NCBI GenBank assembly: GCA_943359405.1 | Contig: CALRHO010000029.1 | Span: 1-8,337 of the forward strand | From: Candidatus Nomurabacteria bacterium | Lineage (GTDB): Bacteria; Patescibacteriota; Minisyncoccia; Phycocordibacterales; UBA918 | Length of the DNA stretch: 8,337 nucleotides | Reading direction: 5' to 3' | Shown here: positions 4,603 through 8,337 of the stretch, in pieces | Position numbering within the stretch: the first letter of the stretch is position 1 | Layout of the letters: each line of letters begins with the position of its first letter | Made by a program: the position numbers and the translations under genes | The notes under the pieces: model-generated | Told to the model about the DNA's origin: nothing | Databases searched by the model: none | Seen by the model: only the letters and a program-made list of their open reading frames with translations

Positions 4603-6564
4603 ATGGCAGATATGCGGGAACGGGAGCAATTGGAGGCGCTGCGACAGCGTTTGTATGAGCGTGGCCAAGACAAAAATTTTATCTCAGTCCGACACGAATT
4701 GAGTACGACTGCTCCCGCCGATGTCGCGCGTGGTTGGGTAGGTATGACTGCAACGCCGGTGCGTACGTCAGCCCCCATCGTTACACCAGTAATGCGGGCT
4801 GGTGAGCTCGTCGCTACCGAACCCGAAACAGCTGCTCTGGCCTCGGATGCAGACCAGCCCAAACGTCGTCGCTACCGCGCCGTTATTCTTCTTTCGACCC
4901 TGGCGCTTTTTGTCATGCTGGTGGGGGCATCGAGCCTCTACCTCTTTTTTGGTGGTAACCAAATTTCTGGTCGTAACATTGCCCTGGTGATTAGTGGTCC
5001 AAATACCGTCGCTGGTGGTGACAGGCTCCAGTTTCAGGTTGACGTGACCAACAACAACGCTGTCGCTATTGAAGGGGCAACTTTGATTATCAATTATCCG
5101 CCCGGCACACAGTCAGTGGAGGATACGCCGCGCGACCTGTTTGAAGAACGAATACCACTTGAAACGATAGTGGCGGGTGAGTTGCGTACAATTCCACTAC
5201 AAGCCGTTATCTTTGGGGAAGAGAACCAGGCAAAAGAAGTTAAGGTCTCGATTGATTACCGGGTGACGGGTAGTAACGGTACCTTCTTTAAGGAGGCGGA
5301 CCCCCTCGCGTTTACCGTCAACTCCTCTCCGCTCTCGCTACGAGTCGAGTCGGTAGAGAAGGTATCGTCAGGTCAGGAATTTGAGCTGAAGCTAGTCGTG
5401 ACCTCAAACGCTCAAGCGCCATTATCGGACGTACTTGTTACTGCTACCTATCCTGATTCCTTTCGTTTTATTCGCGCCAAGCCCGAGCCGTCGTTTCGGG
5501 ATAACCAGTGGCTTCTCAAGGCGGTGACCAATCAGGATCCTCAAGAAATCATCGTACGTGGTGTGGCTTCAGGGCTTTCAAATGATGCCTTCATCGTGCG
5601 TTTTCAGGCTGGTACACCACGAAGTGATAATCAATTTATGGTTGGCTCAGTATTAGCGCAGAGTGCTACTACGTTTACTATCGAGCAGCCCTTTGTCGCG
5701 ATGGAGATTAGTGTTAATGCCGATACCGATGCCGATGTAGTGTTGCTGGCCGGTAGTGTTACCGATGTGACAGTGACAGTTACTAATACCCACTCCGAGC
5801 CAGTTTACGACATGAGTATGCGAGTTTCGCCCAAAGGCACGGGTTTTCGTGAATCGCTCCTGCGGGTGACTGATGGTTTTTATGACTCAGTCAATAAAGA
5901 AATTCGCTGGGAAGTAGCTGGGATGTCTTCGCTTAGCAAAGTACTACCCGGCGAGCGCCGTGAGTTCCGTTTTCAGCTTAATAGCGATACCGAATTGTCG
6001 ACTGCTGCACTCACCGTTGATGCCAGTGTCTTTGCGCGGCGGGTGAATGAGGCGAATGTTTCGGAAGAACTCATTGGTCAGGCCGAGACCGTTGTACGAT
6101 ATGCGTCAGTGCCGACGGTAGGTAGACAGATTGAACGTCTTACGGGCCCGGTACCACCAGTGGCAAACCAAGAGACGCTGTACACGATTACCCTCGAGGC
6201 AGCCGGTGGTGCCAACGACCTTTCGGGAGCGACGCTTGTAACCTCGCTGCCGCAGTATGTCCGCTGGCTTGATGCGTACGAGGGGACAGGGCAGGTATCC
6301 TATAATCCGGTCAGTCGCGAGTTGCGCTGGAACATTGGAGAGATCAAAGCGCGTGCCCGTACCACCCTTGCTTTCCAAGTAGGCATTACGCCGAGTGTGT
6401 TGCAAGTCGGCAGCACCCCCGTTATGATGAACCGTCAGGAACTGACCGCGACTGACCGCTTTACCGGTACCCCACTCCGGGCCGATGCGGCACCGATCAC
6501 CACTGAATTGTCACCCGAAAGCGGCTTCGACCAGTACAATGGTGTTGTCGTAGCTACTCCTTAA
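4603..6564 (+). CDS. Single-span membrane protein with Ig-like (DUF11-like) extracellular repeats
   Basis: The 653-residue protein has a hydrophilic N-terminal region (1-86) that starts with a charged helix (MREREQLEALRQRLYERG). A basic stretch KRRRYR (87-92) and one hydrophobic segment (about 93-116) follow. By the positive-inside rule the N-terminus is cytoplasmic and the long C-terminal part outside. That part is beta-rich and shows about four Ig-like units, starting near residues 122, 242, 362 and 506. Recurrent features are VTNNNAVAIEGATLIINYP, VTSNAQAPLSDVLVTATYP, VTNTHSEPVYDMSMRV and the paired strands NKEIRWEVAG and SRELRWNIGE. This resembles DUF11 and similar surface or adhesion repeats. 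No LPXTG sorting signal, cysteine pair or enzyme motif is visible. It has its own promoter and ends 15 bases before glyS, so the two are probably co-transcribed. Function is unknown; a cell-surface or envelope-organising role is inference. Alternative starts at 4570 (GTG), 4594 and 4612 are in frame. Confidence 0.85.
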   Translation: MADMREREQLEALRQRLYERGQDKNFISVRHELSTTAPADVARGWVGMTATPVRTSAPIVTPVMRAGELVATEPETAALASDADQPKRRRYRAVILLSTLALFVMLVGASSLYLFFGGNQISGRNIALVISGPNTVAGGDRLQFQVDVTNNNAVAIEGATLIINYPPGTQSVEDTPRDLFEERIPLETIVAGELRTIPLQAVIFGEENQAKEVKVSIDYRVTGSNGTFFKEADPLAFTVNSSPLSLRVESVEKVSSGQEFELKLVVTSNAQAPLSDVLVTATYPDSFRFIRAKPEPSFRDNQWLLKAVTNQDPQEIIVRGVASGLSNDAFIVRFQAGTPRSDNQFMVGSVLAQSATTFTIEQPFVAMEISVNADTDADVVLLAGSVTDVTVTVTNTHSEPVYDMSMRVSPKGTGFRESLLRVTDGFYDSVNKEIRWEVAGMSSLSKVLPGERREFRFQLNSDTELSTAALTVDASVFARRVNEANVSEELIGQAETVVRYASVPTVGRQIERLTGPVPPVANQETLYTITLEAAGGANDLSGATLVTSLPQYVRWLDAYEGTGQVSYNPVSRELRWNIGEIKARARTTLAFQVGITPSVLQVGSTPVMMNRQELTATDRFTGTPLRADAAPITTELSPESGFDQYNGVVVATP

Positions 6565-6579
6565 TCCTTCACCTACCGT

Positions 6580-7965
6580 ATGTCTATCACCGAAACCACG
6601 ATGGAAAAAATCGTGTCGCTCTGTAAGCGACGGGGTTTTATTTTTCAGGGAAGTGAAATTTATGGTGGTCTTGCGGGTACTTTTGACTATGGTCCCTTGG
6701 GTCTGGCTATAAAAAAGAATATCGAACGCCTCTGGTGGAAACAGTTCGTTGATGATCGTGTCGATATGTATGGCATTGATGCGTCACTTATTTCAAGTGC
6801 TAAGGTGTGGGAGGCATCAGGTCATACCAGTACTTTTCACGATCCGTTGGTTGAGGATCTAAAGACCAAGAAGCGCTATCGAGCCGATCATCTTCTTGAA
6901 GACGCCGGTCATAGTGCCGAGGGCCTTTCGCTCGACCAACTAGCAGCAGCACTGATTGAGCATGGAGTGAGAAGCCCAGAAGGCAATCCTATTTCAGAGC
7001 CAAAAGTGTTTAATCTTCTGTTTCCTGTTTACATGGGAGCGGTGGCCAATGAAGATTCATTGGCATATCTTCGTGGCGAAACAGCGCAAGGTATGTTTAC
7101 CAACTTTAAAAACATCCTGGACTGTTTTTCACCGAAACTACCGTTTGGTATTGCCCAGATAGGTCGATCGTTCCGAAATGAAATTGCGCCGCGTGACTAT
7201 ATATTTAGAGTACGTGAACTTGAAATCATGGAGTTTGAATACTTCATAAAGGCCAGTGAGTGGGAAGTGCAATTTGAATACTGGCGAGCAGAGTACCACC
7301 GCTGGTTTGCGTCGCTTGGTTTTTCGGTAGAGGACTATACAGAGGTTGAACTTGATGAGAAAGACCGCGCCCATTACAGCAAGCGCACAATGGATTTCTA
7401 TTTCAAGTACCCGTTTGGCTTTAAAGAAATTGGCGGTATTGCCTATCGGACTGACTACGATCTAAAAAACCACATGGAAAAGAGTGGGGTTGATATGCGG
7501 TATCTTGATAGTGAGTCAAACGAAAAGTTTATTCCGCATGTTATGGAGCCTACCTTTGGCCTGGGACGAACGGTGCTGGCAGTAATTGCGAAAGGATATA
7601 CCGAAGATGAAATGAACGGTGAAGTCCGGACTTATCTCAAACTCCCAGTCCACCTCGCTCCCTATCGTGCCTGTGTCTCACCGCTTCTGAAGAATAAGCC
7701 AGAGCTCGTCGAGAAGGCTCGGGCAGTGTTTTTGATGCTTAAGAAAGAGTTTGGCAACATCGCTTGGGACGACAATGGTAACATAGGGAAGCGCTACCGC
7801 CGTCATGATGAAATCGGTACGCCCTCATGCGTTGTCATTGACTTCGATACGTTGGGTGATGAAAATCCGTCTCACAAAGATACGGTGACCGTACGTAACC
7901 GCGATACTGGAGCGCAGGAGCGAGTGGCGATTGCTGCATTACATGCCTATCTGCGCGGCGGCTAA
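6580..7965 (+). CDS. glyS: Glycyl-tRNA synthetase, alpha2 dimeric type
   Basis: This class II synthetase charges tRNA-Gly in the cytoplasm. The single-chain homodimeric type is used by eukaryotes, archaea and many bacteria, unlike the alpha2-beta2 enzyme of E. coli. The N-terminus EKIVSLCKRRGFIFQGSEIYGG with FDYGPLG is diagnostic. RADHLLED and RGETAQGMF (E167 in ETAQG) follow, then motif 2 GRSFRNE (195-201) with EIAPRDYIFRVRE, and motif 3 EPTFGLGR (323-330). The C-terminal anticodon-binding domain (about 355-461) contains KRYRRHDEIGTP and DTVTVRNRDT. At 461 residues it has a normal length. The usual CPxCG zinc knuckle near residue 130 is replaced by RSPEGNP, without cysteines. There is no Shine-Dalgarno before the ATG at 6580. 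It lies 15 bases after the membrane-protein gene and is followed by an intrinsic terminator. Confidence 0.97.
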   Translation: MSITETTMEKIVSLCKRRGFIFQGSEIYGGLAGTFDYGPLGLAIKKNIERLWWKQFVDDRVDMYGIDASLISSAKVWEASGHTSTFHDPLVEDLKTKKRYRADHLLEDAGHSAEGLSLDQLAAALIEHGVRSPEGNPISEPKVFNLLFPVYMGAVANEDSLAYLRGETAQGMFTNFKNILDCFSPKLPFGIAQIGRSFRNEIAPRDYIFRVRELEIMEFEYFIKASEWEVQFEYWRAEYHRWFASLGFSVEDYTEVELDEKDRAHYSKRTMDFYFKYPFGFKEIGGIAYRTDYDLKNHMEKSGVDMRYLDSESNEKFIPHVMEPTFGLGRTVLAVIAKGYTEDEMNGEVRTYLKLPVHLAPYRACVSPLLKNKPELVEKARAVFLMLKKEFGNIAWDDNGNIGKRYRRHDEIGTPSCVVIDFDTLGDENPSHKDTVTVRNRDTGAQERVAIAALHAYLRGG

Positions 7966-7973
7966 TGCAAAGG

Positions 7974-8025
7974 AAAACGGTAGCGGGAGGATGCGTACTC
8001 GCGCGCCCCTGGCTACCGTTTTTTT
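7974..8025 (+). terminator. Rho-independent terminator after glyS
   Basis: AAAACGGTAGC (7974-7984) pairs perfectly with GCTACCGTTTT (8012-8022), an 11-bp stem. A T run of seven follows the GC-rich part of the stem (8019-8025). The intervening 27 bases are GC-rich and can pair further, for example GCG (7993-7995) with CGC (8000-8002). It begins 8 bases after the glyS stop codon and separates that unit from metG, which has its own promoter-like element just downstream. Confidence 0.92.
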
Positions 8026-8032
8026 AGGTCCG

Positions 8033-8041
8033 TGCTACAGT
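8033..8041 (+). promoter_or_regulatory. Possible extended -10 promoter for metG
   Basis: TGCTACAGT has the TG-N spacing and four of six matches to TATAAT in TACAGT (8036-8041). It ends 8 bases before the metG ATG, so the transcript would start at or within about two bases of the start codon, as for the gene at 4603. No -35 box is evident, and the upstream sequence is the terminator T run. The preceding terminator makes a separate metG promoter likely. Confidence 0.45.
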
Positions 8042-8049
8042 AGATTTCT

Positions 8050-8337
8050 ATGGAAAAGCCTGCCCGTTACCTCACCACTACCTTGCCGTATGTTAACTCG
8101 GACCCTCATATTGGGTTTGCGTGTGAGGTGGTGACAGCCGATGCACTCGCGCGTTTATGGCGCGAGTCGTACGATGTGTTTTTTAATACCGGCACCGACG
8201 AGCACGGGCAAAAGATTGCGCAGAAAGCGGACGAGGCCGGGCAAGCTCGCCAGGCGTACGTCGACCACTATGCGGGTGAGTTTCAGAAACTCGGTGTCGC
8301 ACTGAATCTCTCGTACGATAAGTTTATTCGCACCACC
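8050..8337 (+). CDS. metG: Methionyl-tRNA synthetase, N-terminal part (cut by the window edge)
   Basis: Only the first 96 codons are present, and the frame is open to the last base. The start MEKPARYLTTTLPYVNSDPHIGF is the typical MetRS N-terminus. P19-H20-I21-G22-F23 is the HIGH-type ATP-binding motif, and TGTDEHGQK (T47-K55) is the conserved methionine-site block with D50, E51 and H52. The enzyme charges initiator and elongator tRNA-Met. No Shine-Dalgarno precedes the ATG at 8050. The KMSKS loop, any zinc knuckle and the anticodon domain lie beyond the window, so completeness cannot be judged. Confidence 0.95.
   Translation, partial: MEKPARYLTTTLPYVNSDPHIGFACEVVTADALARLWRESYDVFFNTGTDEHGQKIAQKADEAGQARQAYVDHYAGEFQKLGVALNLSYDKFIRTT

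Noticed and set aside
7931..8134. 67-codon forward frame spanning the glyS end, terminator and metG start
   Set aside because: It overlaps two well-supported genes and an intrinsic terminator and shows no protein-like conservation.

Overview
The window carries a compact, all plus-strand cluster dominated by translation genes: the tail of an unrecognised gene, isoleucyl-tRNA synthetase (ileS), a short RecO-like repair protein (recO), a one-span membrane protein with Ig-like repeats, a dimeric-type glycyl-tRNA synthetase (glyS), a strong intrinsic terminator, and the first 96 codons of methionyl-tRNA synthetase (metG), which runs off the right edge. No tRNA, rRNA, CRISPR array, transposase or phage gene was seen. 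All complete genes end in TAA, and the standard bacterial code fits throughout.

The best guess for the organism is a Candidate Phyla Radiation (Patescibacteria, Parcubacteria-like) bacterium. This is inference from several clues: an IleRS of the eukaryote-like type, a shortened RecO without a cysteine cluster, an alpha2-type GlyRS without its usual zinc-knuckle cysteines, almost no Shine-Dalgarno sequences, and two extended -10 promoters placed so that transcription would begin at or next to the start codon. No species can be named from this.

Layout: bases 1-90 hold a gene end that overlaps a perfect 26-bp palindrome (85-110). Bases 111-242 are an ileS leader with a possible promoter and two adjacent stem-loops. 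ileS fills 243-3917, then a 70-base gap with nested inverted repeats and a possible 16-codon ORF leads to recO (3988-4566). An extended -10 box sits directly before the membrane-protein gene (4603-6564). glyS follows after 15 bases (6580-7965), and a hairpin plus seven Ts (7974-8025) closes the unit. metG starts at 8050 with its own -10-like element.

The most unusual part is ileS. At 1224 residues it is about 170 longer than the usual enzyme of its type because of two separate insertions. One is a complete histidine-phosphatase (phosphoglycerate mutase-like) domain with all the expected catalytic residues, placed between the editing-domain side and the second half of the catalytic core. The other is an extra segment of about 45 residues in the CP3-like position. 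Its DNA folds into a long imperfect hairpin (about 2549-2679), which looks like a palindromic element captured in frame within an essential gene. Neither insertion disrupts the visible synthetase motifs, so the enzyme is probably functional.
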